From NCBI GenBank assembly GCA_902776845.1, contig CACYRM010000011.1:1-33007 (forward strand): a DNA stretch of 33,007 nucleotides. The letters are read 5' to 3'. Source of the DNA: Oscillospiraceae bacterium (GTDB lineage Bacteria > Bacillota > Clostridia > Saccharofermentanales > Saccharofermentanaceae). The notes beneath the pieces were generated by a model. The model saw only the letters and a list, made by a program, of their open reading frames with translations, ran no database searches and was not told the DNA's origin. This document shows positions 17,447-24,898 of the stretch, in pieces. The first letter of the stretch is position 1; each line of letters opens with the position of its first letter. Position numbers and translations under genes: made by a program.

Positions 17447-18051
17447 CAAAAGAATTCAGACTCATACTTGCAACATCAAATAAGGACAAGGCAAGAGAGA
17501 TAGCAGAGATATTGGCTGATACGCCGTTTGTTGTTACGACGATGAAGGATGAAGGCTTTGATCCGGATATAGTTGAGGACGGAAAGACCTTTGAGGAGAA
17601 CGCCCTTATCAAGGCGAGAGCTGTACATGCCCTGGCTGAAAACGCTTATGTTATGGCTGATGATTCAGGTCTCTGCATAGACGCGCTGGACGGCGCGCCC
17701 GGTATCTATTCAGCAAGGTTCTGCGGCGAGGATTCCACATATCCTGAGAAGTTCGCGAAGATATTCGAGATGCTGAAGGATGTTCCCGAGGAAAAGCGCA
17801 CCGCAAAGTTTGTCTGCAGCATAGCGGTGGTAAGACCTGACGGCAGTGAATTCACAGTAAGGGGCGAGGTCTGTGGAGTGCTGCACGAAAAGCCCGCTGG
17901 CGACGGCGGCTTCGGTTACGATCCTATCTTCTATGTGCCTGAATTCGGTATGACGACTGCCCAGATGACCAAGGAACAGAAGAATTCAATAAGCCACAGG
18001 GGTAAGGCCTCAAGAGCTATGGCAGAGATGCTCAAGGCGGATCTTGAGTAA
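17443..18051 (+). CDS. rdgB: XTP/dITP pyrophosphatase (RdgB/HAM1 family)
   Basis: House-cleaning enzyme that hydrolyses dITP, XTP and related non-canonical purine nucleotides to monophosphates. The 202 residues carry the family landmarks: ILATSNKDKAREI at the start, VEDGKTFEENALIKARAV, the MADDSGLCIDALDGAPGIYSAR catalytic region, GGFGYDPIF and SHRGKASRAM near the end. I choose the ATG at 17443: it has GGAGG 5 nt upstream and overlaps the previous stop as ATGA, whereas the frame opens four codons earlier. It is the last gene before the inverted-repeat block. Confidence 0.95.
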   Translation: MTKEFRLILATSNKDKAREIAEILADTPFVVTTMKDEGFDPDIVEDGKTFEENALIKARAVHALAENAYVMADDSGLCIDALDGAPGIYSARFCGEDSTYPEKFAKIFEMLKDVPEEKRTAKFVCSIAVVRPDGSEFTVRGEVCGVLHEKPAGDGGFGYDPIFYVPEFGMTTAQMTKEQKNSISHRGKASRAMAEMLKADLE

Positions 18052-18072
18052 AACTTTCCGGAGTGTATCAGA

Positions 18073-18102
18073 CCGTCACGATAAACGGAAAAAGCGTGAC
18101 GG
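18073..18102 (+). repeat. Inverted repeat CCGTCACG/CGTGACGG
   Basis: CCGTCACG (18073-18080) pairs with CGTGACGG (18095-18102) over a 14-nt loop, 21 nt after the rdgB stop. No T-run follows, so it is not a simple terminator. The GTCAC and GTGAC cores start 21 bp apart, exactly as in the next hairpin. Confidence 0.7.
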
Positions 18103-18135
18103 AAATCTGCAAATCCGGGTCTATTTGTCAAATAA

Positions 18136-18169
18136 CGTCACGTTTTTGAGTCCGAACGTGACGGTTTTT
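18136..18169 (+). terminator. Intrinsic terminator after rdgB, sharing the GTCAC motif
   Basis: CGTCACGTT (18136-18144) pairs with AACGTGACG (18155-18163) over a 10-nt loop, then GTTTTTG. It should end the argS-rdgB transcript. The stem repeats the sequence of the hairpin at 18073, so it may also be a protein-binding site. Confidence 0.75.
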
Positions 18170-18221
18170 GTAACGGTCCATAATACAGGACGGGTTCTCT
18201 TTGTTTAATTATATTATTAGA

Positions 18222-18250
18222 TTGAAAACGCTTTTTAATCGTGATAATAT
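18222..18250 (+). promoter_or_regulatory. Promoter of the ACT-hom operon
   Basis: TTGAAA (18222-18227), a 17-bp spacer and TAATAT (18245-18250) in an AT-rich stretch. Transcription should start near 18257, giving a leader of about 68 nt to the ACT gene. Confidence 0.65.
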
Positions 18251-18272
18251 TGTCAGGCGCGCACAAATGTCC

Positions 18273-18292
18273 GTCACAGAAGGTATAGTGAC
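18273..18292 (+). promoter_or_regulatory. Possible operator: GTCAC-N10-GTGAC
   Basis: GTCAC (18273-18277) and GTGAC (18288-18292) form an inverted repeat about 16-36 nt after the predicted start of the ACT-hom transcript. The half-sites are the same as in the two upstream hairpins. The location would suit a repressor; the regulator is unknown. Confidence 0.4.
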
Positions 18293-18324
18293 AGCGCAAA
18301 ATCTCACAGAAAGGCCTTAGTCTT

Positions 18325-18771
18325 ATGCATCAGGATAACCCCGAATATTTCCTCGTTGATAAAAGAGTTTTACCTGAAGTCTTCATTAAGGTTATGGAGG
18401 TCAAGCAGCGGCTTAACACCGGAGAATCCGCTTCGGTAAATGAAGCCGTAAGGAAGACAGGCCTTTCGAGAAGTGCTTATTACAAGTACAAGGATTCTGT
18501 TCTGCCGTTCTATGAGGCGGCCAGCGGCAAGAAAGTAACATTGTTACTTTCCGTCGAGAACTTCCAGGGGATCCTTTCTGAGATAATAAGGACTATTGCG
18601 GAATCCCGCGCGAATATTCTGACGATCAATCAGAATATACCGATCAACGGTCTTGCTGATATCTCGATCTCGATCGAGACAGTATCCATGTACGGAACCG
18701 TTGACGACATAATCAATGATATCTCCAAGCTCGCCGGCGTGCGTAAGTGCATGATCCTGAGCAGGGAATAA
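18325..18771 (+). CDS. ACT-domain protein (UPF0735/PheB-like)
   Basis: A 148-residue protein of the UPF0735 ACT family, called PheB in some annotations. The N-terminal half is helical and includes an HTH-like stretch, SVNEAVRKTGLSRSAYYKYK. The C-terminal ACT domain spans about residues 70-146 (KVTLLLSVENFQGILSEII, then RANILTINQNIPINGLADIS). ACT domains bind amino acids and regulate enzymes or transcription. It lies 21 nt before hom, a common pairing in Clostridia, so regulation of homoserine-pathway flux by an amino acid is a reasonable inference. The ribosome site is AGAAAGG, about 10 nt before the ATG. Confidence 0.88.
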   Translation: MHQDNPEYFLVDKRVLPEVFIKVMEVKQRLNTGESASVNEAVRKTGLSRSAYYKYKDSVLPFYEAASGKKVTLLLSVENFQGILSEIIRTIAESRANILTINQNIPINGLADISISIETVSMYGTVDDIINDISKLAGVRKCMILSRE

Positions 18772-18792
18772 TGAAAGGTAAGGAAAAGCAAA

Positions 18793-19980
18793 ATGGCAAT
18801 TAACGTCGCAATCATGGGTTTCGGTACGGTCGGTTCAGGCGTGGCCGAGACTTTGGATATTAATAAGGAGATTATCGCTAAACGCGTCGGTGAAGAGATC
18901 AACGTTAAGTACATACTTGACATCAGGGATTTTCCGGACAGCAGATTCGCTGGTCTCGTAACACATAATGCTGACGAGGTTTTTGACAGTGATATTCTTA
19001 TCGCAGTAGAGACGATAGGCGGTGTCAGGATCGCTTATGAATACACCAAGCGTGCACTGTCATTAGGCATAAGCGTCGTAACGTCCAATAAGGAACTCGT
19101 ATCAACACACGGCCCCGAGCTCATTAAGATCGCTCAGGAGAACAACTGCTGCTATCTTTTCGAGGCTGCTGTAGGCGGCGGTATTCCGATCATCAGACCG
19201 CTTTATAAGTGTCTGGCGGCAAATAAGATCACAAAGATCGCAGGTATAGTTAACGGAACGACGAACTACATTCTTTCACAGATGAAGGATGAGGGAATCG
19301 ATTTTGATACGGCTTTGAAGCAGGCACAGGATAACGGCTTTGCCGAAGCAAATCCTTCTGCGGATATTGATGGTATCGATGCACAGAGAAAGATCTCCAT
19401 CCTCTCGACGATCGCAAATGATGGAGCATACATTGCACCGGATAAGATCTCTGCTGAAGGCATCTCCGCTATTACCACGGATGACATGGAGTTTGCTGCA
19501 TCGGTCGGCTGTGACATTAAGCTGATCGCTCTTTATGAGGCAGGTGAAGATCTTCCTATCGTTTACGTTGCTCCCGCTTTGGTCGATAAGAGCAATCTGC
19601 TCTACAATGTGAACGGTGTCTTTAATGCGATCATGGTCGACGGCAACAGCCTTGGACAGGCCATGTTCTACGGTCAGGGTGCAGGCACGCTTCCTACGGC
19701 TTCGGCAGTTTGCGGCGATGTCATCGAGGCTGCCCTCGGCAATCCTCCTGAGGCAAGGGCCTGGACTGATGAGAGTGTTGACATCACACCTTACGATGAG
19801 ATCAAAGCTGATATCGTTATCAGGGCTGATGTTCCCGCTAAGGTCATTGACGCTGCCGAAGGTCTGGAATGTGAAGTCCTGTCAGATGAGGCGATACTCG
19901 TAAAGGGAATTAAGCATAAGGATATCGATGCTCTTGTAAGCAAGGCTGAAGCAAAGTCCTGGATGCACTATCTGAAATAA
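18793..19980 (+). CDS. hom: Homoserine dehydrogenase
   Basis: Reduces aspartate semialdehyde to homoserine, the branch point to threonine and methionine. The NAD(P) site GFGTVGSGV is at residues 9-17; the catalytic domain includes TSNKELVSTHGPELI, GGGIPIIRPL, AGIVNGTTNYILSQM and FAEANPSADIDGIDAQRK. It has 395 residues, whereas many bacterial enzymes run to about 430 with a C-terminal ACT domain. Here the last 65 or so residues (ADIVIRADVPAKVIDAAEG onward) do not look like a full ACT domain. The separate ACT protein just upstream could supply that function. An AAGGAAAAG site precedes the ATG. purD follows after 28 nt. Confidence 0.95.
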   Translation: MAINVAIMGFGTVGSGVAETLDINKEIIAKRVGEEINVKYILDIRDFPDSRFAGLVTHNADEVFDSDILIAVETIGGVRIAYEYTKRALSLGISVVTSNKELVSTHGPELIKIAQENNCCYLFEAAVGGGIPIIRPLYKCLAANKITKIAGIVNGTTNYILSQMKDEGIDFDTALKQAQDNGFAEANPSADIDGIDAQRKISILSTIANDGAYIAPDKISAEGISAITTDDMEFAASVGCDIKLIALYEAGEDLPIVYVAPALVDKSNLLYNVNGVFNAIMVDGNSLGQAMFYGQGAGTLPTASAVCGDVIEAALGNPPEARAWTDESVDITPYDEIKADIVIRADVPAKVIDAAEGLECEVLSDEAILVKGIKHKDIDALVSKAEAKSWMHYLK

Positions 19981-20008
19981 TCGAAAAACAAACCGGAGGA
20001 AAACATTA

Positions 20009-21262
20009 ATGAAGGTACTCGTAGTAGGCGGCGGCGGAAGAGAGCATGTTATCTGCTGGAAGCTCAAGCAGGATCCCAGGGTAACGGAGCTTTACTGCGC
20101 TCCCGGTAACGGCGGTATCGCTTCTATAGCCACATGCGTTGATATTAAGGCTACGGATCTCGACGGTATGGTTGAGTTTGCGAAGAAAGAGCAGTTTGAT
20201 CTCGTCTTCGTTGCTCCCGACGATCCGCTCGCCATGGGTATGGTCGACAGGATGGAAGAAGCAGGCCTCAGAGCCTTCGGCCCCAAGGCTAACGCTGCTA
20301 TCATCGAAGGCTCAAAAGCTTTCTCAAAGCAACTCATGAAGAAGTATTCGATCCCTACCGCAAAGTATGAGATCTTCGAAGATGAAAAGGCAGCTCTCGA
20401 TTACCTTGAGACACAGCCTATGCCTATTGTTATAAAGTGCGACGGCCTTGCATTAGGTAAGGGCGTAATCATTGCCCAGAACCTTGATGAGGCCAAGCAG
20501 GCCGTTAAGGATATGATGGAAGATAAGAAGTTCGGCAATGCCGGTTCCACGATCGTTATCGAGGAATGCATGACAGGCCCCGAACTAACTGTTCTCGCTT
20601 TCTCTGACGGCAACACATGTGTTCCGATGGTATCTTCAAGAGACCACAAGAGAGCATACGATCATGACGAAGGACTCAACACAGGAGGCATGGGCGCCGT
20701 TACTCCCGGAGCCGACATGACAGATGAACTCAAGTCAAGAATTCAGAATGAGATCATCACACCTACGGTTGAAGCTCTCAAGAAAGAGGGAAGACCTTTC
20801 AAGGGTGTTATCTATTTCGGTCTTATGCTTACCCCTGAAGGACCTAAGGTAGTAGAGTACAACGCGCGTTTCGGAGATCCTGAGGCACAGGCAGTATTGC
20901 CTCTCCTCGAGAACAGTCTTCTCGATATCGTTGATGCATGCATAGACGGAACGCTCGATAAGATCGATTTCAAGTGGAAGAATAAGTGTTCATGCGTAGT
21001 CGTCATGGCTTCAGGCGGATATCCGCAGAGCTATGCAAAGGGTTACGAGATCACAGGTATCGATACATGCGGCAAGATCGTATTCCAGGCAGGCACAGCA
21101 CTTAAGGACGGCAAGCTCGTTACCAGCGGCGGACGTGTTCTTTGCGTATACGATGAGGCGGATACTCTTGACGAGGCTATCGACGGCGCTTATGAAGGTG
21201 TTGCCAAGATCTCATTCAAGGATATGCACTTCCGTCACGATATAGGAAGGACACTCGGCTGA
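20009..21262 (+). CDS. purD: Phosphoribosylamine-glycine ligase
   Basis: Second step of de novo purine synthesis: ATP-dependent joining of glycine to phosphoribosylamine. The 417-residue protein has the ATP-grasp fold with N-terminal VLVVGGGGREHVICWKL, APGNGG, the KCDGLALGKGV lid region, SSRDHKRAYDHDEGLNTGGM and the signature RFGDPEAQAVLP. The usual GPEAPL motif reads APDDPLAMGMVD, a conservative departure. The ATG has GGAGG about 8-9 nt upstream. It is not in a pur cluster here: hom precedes it and nadD-yqeK starts 3 nt after its stop. Confidence 0.96.
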   Translation: MKVLVVGGGGREHVICWKLKQDPRVTELYCAPGNGGIASIATCVDIKATDLDGMVEFAKKEQFDLVFVAPDDPLAMGMVDRMEEAGLRAFGPKANAAIIEGSKAFSKQLMKKYSIPTAKYEIFEDEKAALDYLETQPMPIVIKCDGLALGKGVIIAQNLDEAKQAVKDMMEDKKFGNAGSTIVIEECMTGPELTVLAFSDGNTCVPMVSSRDHKRAYDHDEGLNTGGMGAVTPGADMTDELKSRIQNEIITPTVEALKKEGRPFKGVIYFGLMLTPEGPKVVEYNARFGDPEAQAVLPLLENSLLDIVDACIDGTLDKIDFKWKNKCSCVVVMASGGYPQSYAKGYEITGIDTCGKIVFQAGTALKDGKLVTSGGRVLCVYDEADTLDEAIDGAYEGVAKISFKDMHFRHDIGRTLG

Positions 21263-21265
21263 TAA

Positions 21266-22486
21266 ATGAGAATAGGCATCTACGGAGGCTCATTCGATCC
21301 TGTTCATAACGGTCACATAGCAATGATAAGATCCGCTTTAAAGAGCGGATTTATCGATTGCGTGATCATAGTCCCTTCGGTCAGGAATAACTTCAAACTT
21401 TATTCCAATAAGCTCCCGCCTCCGTACCGTTTCTACATGATGAAGGAGACGGTTGATGGTCTGGGTCTTAAGAACTGCTATGTGAGCGATGTCGAATACG
21501 ATGTCGAAGGCGTGAGTTACACGGCGGTCGTTCTGGCAAAGCTCACTTCTGATGAATACATCAGAGAGTTCCTTATCACAAATGGTATCAAGCGCAAGAA
21601 GGCGGAAGAACATCATGAGTTCTTCTGGATAATGGGATCTGATACGCTCGGCACATTTGAGACCTGGTACAAACCCGGAGAGATCCTTAATTATGTTTCG
21701 CTTCTTGCAGCCGTAAGACCCGGCGACAGCACTGATGTTGAGAAGGCGAAGGCTTCGATAAAGAAGAATCTCGGAGGAAAAGTCGGGATCTTCAGGCTCG
21801 ACGGCGTTGAATGCTCGTCCTCGGAAATCACAACGAGCGGCGATTTCTCACAGGTTCCGGAACCTGCCAGAGAGTTTATCAGAAGGCATGCCCTTTATAC
21901 TGAGAATACAAAGCTTGAAGGCGTTTCTGAAGAAGCGCGTAAACAGTTCTTTGAATGTGCTGTTTGGATGTATCACCATCTCGGAGAAAAAAGGCTTCTT
22001 CACACGCTTAATGTTGGATATCTTTCAGCGCACCTTGCGGGTCTTTACGGTGCAGACCGGGATAAGGCACTGATAGCAGGAGCGCTGCATGACTGCGCAA
22101 AGGAACTTCCTCTCGAACAGCAGCTCGAGATGGCGAAAAGATATTCAGGTGATCTGTTCACGGAGAAGAAGATCATTCATTCATCTGCCGGAGCGACGTT
22201 TGCAAAAGAGGAACTCGGTATTGGTGACAGTGAGATCCTTGATGCCATCTGTTATCACACGACCGGAAGAGGCGGAATATCAGTTCTTGAGAAGATAGTC
22301 TATCTTGCCGATAAGATCGAACCTGCAAGGAACTACATGGATCTTGCGCCTATCAGGGAAGCTGCCGAGAAGGACCTTGACAGCGCTGTCAGGATGACTG
22401 CGGTAGCCATAAAGAACAAGTTCGTATCTCAGGGAAGAGATATTCATCCCGTGACAGCCCAAATGATGAAAGAGCTTGGTCTTTAG
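21266..22486 (+). CDS. nadD: NadD-YqeK fusion: nicotinate-nucleotide adenylyltransferase plus HD-domain hydrolase
   Basis: A 406-residue two-domain protein. Residues 1-205 are NadD, which adenylylates nicotinate mononucleotide in NAD synthesis, with IGIYGGSFDPVHNGH, WIMGSDTLGTFETW and the ECSSSEI(T)TS variant of the ISSTxIR motif. Residues about 220-406 are a YqeK-type HD domain, a family known to hydrolyse diadenosine tetraphosphate: LLHTLNVGYL (H246), AGALHDCAKELP (H275, D276) and EKIVYLADKIEPAR. In Bacillus these are adjacent separate genes, nadD and yqeK, followed by rsfS, as here. The NadD half carries an insertion around residues 95-115 (EYIREFLITNGIKRKKAEEH). It starts 3 nt after purD. 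Confidence 0.93.
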   Translation: MRIGIYGGSFDPVHNGHIAMIRSALKSGFIDCVIIVPSVRNNFKLYSNKLPPPYRFYMMKETVDGLGLKNCYVSDVEYDVEGVSYTAVVLAKLTSDEYIREFLITNGIKRKKAEEHHEFFWIMGSDTLGTFETWYKPGEILNYVSLLAAVRPGDSTDVEKAKASIKKNLGGKVGIFRLDGVECSSSEITTSGDFSQVPEPAREFIRRHALYTENTKLEGVSEEARKQFFECAVWMYHHLGEKRLLHTLNVGYLSAHLAGLYGADRDKALIAGALHDCAKELPLEQQLEMAKRYSGDLFTEKKIIHSSAGATFAKEELGIGDSEILDAICYHTTGRGGISVLEKIVYLADKIEPARNYMDLAPIREAAEKDLDSAVRMTAVAIKNKFVSQGRDIHPVTAQMMKELGL

Positions 22487-22531
22487 TTAAACAATGTTTT
22501 CGATATCCCGAAAATCTGTTCAGATATAGTG

Positions 22532-22540
22532 TGATATACT
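22532..22540 (+). promoter_or_regulatory. Extended -10 promoter of rsfS
   Basis: TGATATACT (22532-22540) is an extended -10 (TGnTATACT) with no good -35, about 33 nt before the rsfS ATG. This suggests rsfS can be transcribed separately from nadD-yqeK. Confidence 0.5.
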
Positions 22541-22572
22541 TTAACCAACAAAGAAATCTTAAGGAGATGTTT

Positions 22573-22917
22573 ATGGACAGTAAAGAATTAGCCGCTAAGA
22601 TAACCGAGATACTTGATTCAAAAAAAGGTATCGATATCGAGACGATCGATCTGACGGGTAAGACCGTGCTTGCGGATTATTTCGTCCTGGCAAGCGGTAA
22701 TTCAACGACACAGATAAAGTCCCTGGCGGATGAAGTCGAATATGTTCTGAAGAAGGACTTTGATATCACTCCGGATCACATCGAGGGACGTTCCGGCGAC
22801 AAGTGGATACTTCTTGACTATAAGGACGTCGTTGTCCATGTCATGGGCAGAGAAGAGCGCGAGAACTATAATATCGAGAAGTTCTGGGAGACCAAGCGCA
22901 GGGAAGGCGAATCCTGA
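22573..22917 (+). CDS. rsfS: Ribosomal silencing factor RsfS
   Basis: Small protein that binds ribosomal protein L14 and blocks joining of the ribosomal subunits when nutrients are scarce. It has 114 residues, the usual size. Diagnostic segments are KKGIDIETIDLTGKTVLADY, FVLASGNSTTQIKSLADEVE, EGRSGDKWILLDYKDVVVH and the C-terminal REERENYNIEKFW. I choose the ATG at 22573 because AAGGAG lies 6 nt upstream; the ATG six bases earlier touches that site. Its place after nadD-yqeK is the conserved Firmicutes order. A strong terminator follows. Confidence 0.96.
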   Translation: MDSKELAAKITEILDSKKGIDIETIDLTGKTVLADYFVLASGNSTTQIKSLADEVEYVLKKDFDITPDHIEGRSGDKWILLDYKDVVVHVMGREERENYNIEKFWETKRREGES

Positions 22918-22960
22918 TCTGCATAACCGTTTTGATAGATATTTAAAATAATGCAGGAAG

Positions 22961-22990
22961 CCGGCAGGGAACAGTCCCTGTCGGTTTTGT
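22961..22990 (+). terminator. rsfS intrinsic terminator
   Basis: CCGGCAGGGA (22961-22970) pairs with TCCCTGTCGG (22975-22984), ten pairs with one wobble and an ACAG loop, then TTTTGT. The T-run is also the first of two TTTTGTCG repeats before the ComEA-like gene. Confidence 0.88.
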
Positions 22991-23002
22991 CGTATTTTGT
23001 CG
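22985..23002 (+). repeat. TTTTGTCG direct repeat before comEA-like gene
   Basis: TTTTGTCG occurs at 22985-22992 and 22995-23002, one helical turn apart and 37-54 bp before the ComEA-like ATG. The same octamer type, at the same 10-bp period and in the sense orientation, lies in the tad leader (6475-6504 on the minus strand). Confidence 0.55.
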
Positions 23003-23038
23003 CGAAAACCGTACAAAGAGCGGTGCTATTCTTTCTCT

Positions 23039-23764
23039 ATGCTGAAGAAGAGTACGACGCAAAAGATAAAGAGCCTTATCTATCCGCTGGCATTCATCCT
23101 GATCATTATCCTGAGTGCCGTTTATAAACTTGTGTTTAAGGGGAACGGCGATCTCTCGATCAGGGCAAATAAGAGCGGGAAAACATTATCTTTAAGCGAA
23201 GTCTCTGAAGCTGAAAGCATCTCCCCGGATACAGCTCAAACTGCCGGCACTTCAGAAACTTCCTGCCAGACATCTGCTACCGTTCAGATGATAAGCGTCT
23301 ATATATGCGGAGAGGTGAATTTCCCCGGCATCTATGAAGCTCCAAAGGGTGTAATCCTGAACGATATCATCGAATATGCCGGAGGCCTTACCCCGGAGGC
23401 TTCAGTGAGCAATATCAACCTTGTGTATCAGATCCCTTGCAATATGTCTGTCTATATCCCGTCGAGGGAAGAGATAACCCGTGGCTTTACGGGCGGTGAC
23501 ATTATCAGGCAGGACGGCGTATATGTCTGGGGGAATTCATCCGGAACAGTGTATGACACGGGCGGGGACACAACTCTTATGGTCAACATCAACACGGCGA
23601 CGGAAGAAGAGCTCAAGAGCCTGCCCGGTATAGGCGAGGTGACTGCCCGGTCGATCATAGATTACCGGAAAGATAATCCCTTTGGTTCAATAGAAGACAT
23701 TAAGAACGTGTCCGGCATCGGTGATTCCAAGTTCAACCGGATTAAGGATTATATATGCGTATGA
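23039..23764 (+). CDS. comEA: ComEA-like membrane-anchored DNA-binding protein (SLBB plus HhH)
   Basis: Competence-type DNA receptor: an N-terminal membrane anchor with the body outside the membrane. The 241 residues show a hydrophobic segment near residues 13-32 (IYPLAFILIIILSAVY), a Ser/Thr-rich linker (about 45-83), a SLBB domain (VYICGEVNFPGIYEAPKGV and following) and a C-terminal double helix-hairpin-helix (VNINTATEEELKSLPGIGEV, then IKNVSGIGDSKFNRIKDYI) that binds DNA backbone. The ATG at 23039 lacks a good ribosome site; a TTG at 22997 is the only upstream option in frame and has none either. It follows rsfS as in Bacillus. comEC, the channel, is not in the window. Convergent with birA at 16 nt. 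Confidence 0.9.
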   Translation: MLKKSTTQKIKSLIYPLAFILIIILSAVYKLVFKGNGDLSIRANKSGKTLSLSEVSEAESISPDTAQTAGTSETSCQTSATVQMISVYICGEVNFPGIYEAPKGVILNDIIEYAGGLTPEASVSNINLVYQIPCNMSVYIPSREEITRGFTGGDIIRQDGVYVWGNSSGTVYDTGGDTTLMVNINTATEEELKSLPGIGEVTARSIIDYRKDNPFGSIEDIKNVSGIGDSKFNRIKDYICV

Positions 23765-23780
23765 GAAACAGTGATTTTCC

Positions 23781-24773
23781 TCAGGTGTAGCCGTAAAGTC
23801 CCCTGACGCTGACCTCGCCGCTCTTAAGGTCCTCTGTAGAGCCGTCGGAGAATTCGACCTTTAGTGAGAAGTCATCATTTATGGCTATAGCCGTGCCGGT
23901 GCGTCCCTGACCGTTTCCGGCCATAAGAGTGTAAGCTGTAATACTGCTTCCGGTAGTGATATTGAGTTCACGGTAACGCTCAAGATAGTAGGAGGAGTCA
24001 GGCCAGTCAGATGCTAATCTGTCCATGGCCCTGATCATTTCCGAAGCAAGTCTTGCCCGCAGAAATGTCTTCCTGCCGTTCTCGATCGAGATTGATGTTG
24101 CAATTTCTGACAGTTCCGGAGGGAACTCCTGTTCGTTGACGTTTACTCCGATACCGATGATGCAGGTGTCGATAAAGCCGCTCTCGCCTTCGACAGAGGC
24201 TTCCGTAAGGATACCGCAGATCTTTTTCCTGTTCATGAGCAGGTCATTGACCCATTTGATGTTGGAATCAAGACCGTAGGCGCTCCTGATTGCATCCGCA
24301 ACGGCAACAGCGGTCCAGCTCGTAAGATCCGATATCTTATCGAAGCCGGATTCCGGTTTAAAGAGATAGGAGAGATATATGCCGGCTCCGGAAGGAGAAG
24401 AAAAACTTCTTCCGCGCCTGCCTTTTCCGCCGGTCTGATGGTCTGCTATAACGACAGTGCCTGAACCGCCCCCCTTGGCTGCGAGACCTTTGAGTACTGT
24501 GTTTGTTGAATCGACCGAATCGAAGAAATACAACTCTTCAGATCTTGTATCAGGAAGAAACGCGGAGACAGAGCCCTTTGAGAGGATATCGGGATCGTTC
24601 ATGAGCAGATAGCCCCTGTTGGTGGAGGAGGTTATATCATAGCCTTCATCCCTCAGATTTTTGACCGCAGTATTTACGGCAGTCCTTGAGACTCCGAGGA
24701 TCCGGCTTATTGATTCTCCTGAGATGTAACCGTTCTCTCTGTATATCAGCTTCAGGACATCGTCTTTAAGCAT
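23781..24773 (-). CDS. birA: Biotin-protein ligase with HTH domain (BirA type)
   Basis: Bifunctional enzyme that attaches biotin to acceptor proteins and, through its HTH, represses biotin genes. The 330-residue protein starts with a winged-helix segment (SGESISRILGVSRTAVNTAV, then GYLLMND), followed by the ligase core: FDSVDSTNTVLKGLA, the biotinyl-AMP site GGKGRRGRSFSSPSGAGIYL, KWVNDLLMNRKKICGILTEA and IGIGVNVNEQEFP, and a short C-terminal SH3-like domain. The ATG at 24773 has AAAGG 7 nt upstream; the frame opens two codons earlier at a TTG. The intact HTH points to a regulator of biotin synthesis or uptake genes lying elsewhere. Confidence 0.94.
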   Translation of the reverse strand: MLKDDVLKLIYRENGYISGESISRILGVSRTAVNTAVKNLRDEGYDITSSTNRGYLLMNDPDILSKGSVSAFLPDTRSEELYFFDSVDSTNTVLKGLAAKGGGSGTVVIADHQTGGKGRRGRSFSSPSGAGIYLSYLFKPESGFDKISDLTSWTAVAVADAIRSAYGLDSNIKWVNDLLMNRKKICGILTEASVEGESGFIDTCIIGIGVNVNEQEFPPELSEIATSISIENGRKTFLRARLASEMIRAMDRLASDWPDSSYYLERYRELNITTGSSITAYTLMAGNGQGRTGTAIAINDDFSLKVEFSDGSTEDLKSGEVSVRGLYGYT

Positions 24774-24816
24774 TTTCAAGCCTTTCCGCTTTTTTAAGCA
24801 AAACTTTATTGTCTAT

Positions 24817-24864
24817 ATTATAAAAATATTAACACTTTGTTTTGAATGTGCGGTAAAATACTAT
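24817..24864. promoter_or_regulatory. Divergent promoters of birA and the HD-GYP gene
   Basis: In the AT-rich 125-bp gap, the minus strand has TATAAT (24817-24822) 18 bp from TTCAAA (24841-24846) for birA. The plus strand has TTGTTT (24837-24842) 16 bp from TACTAT (24859-24864) for the HD-GYP gene. The two -35 regions overlap, so the polymerases would compete. Confidence 0.4.
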
Positions 24865-24898
24865 CGGTAAATTGCATTTTCGGTTAATAAGGATGAAC

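Noticed and set aside
22497..22514. TTTTCG/CGAAAA hairpin after nadD-yqeK
   Set aside because: Only six pairs, weak, and not followed by a T-run; not supported as a terminator.
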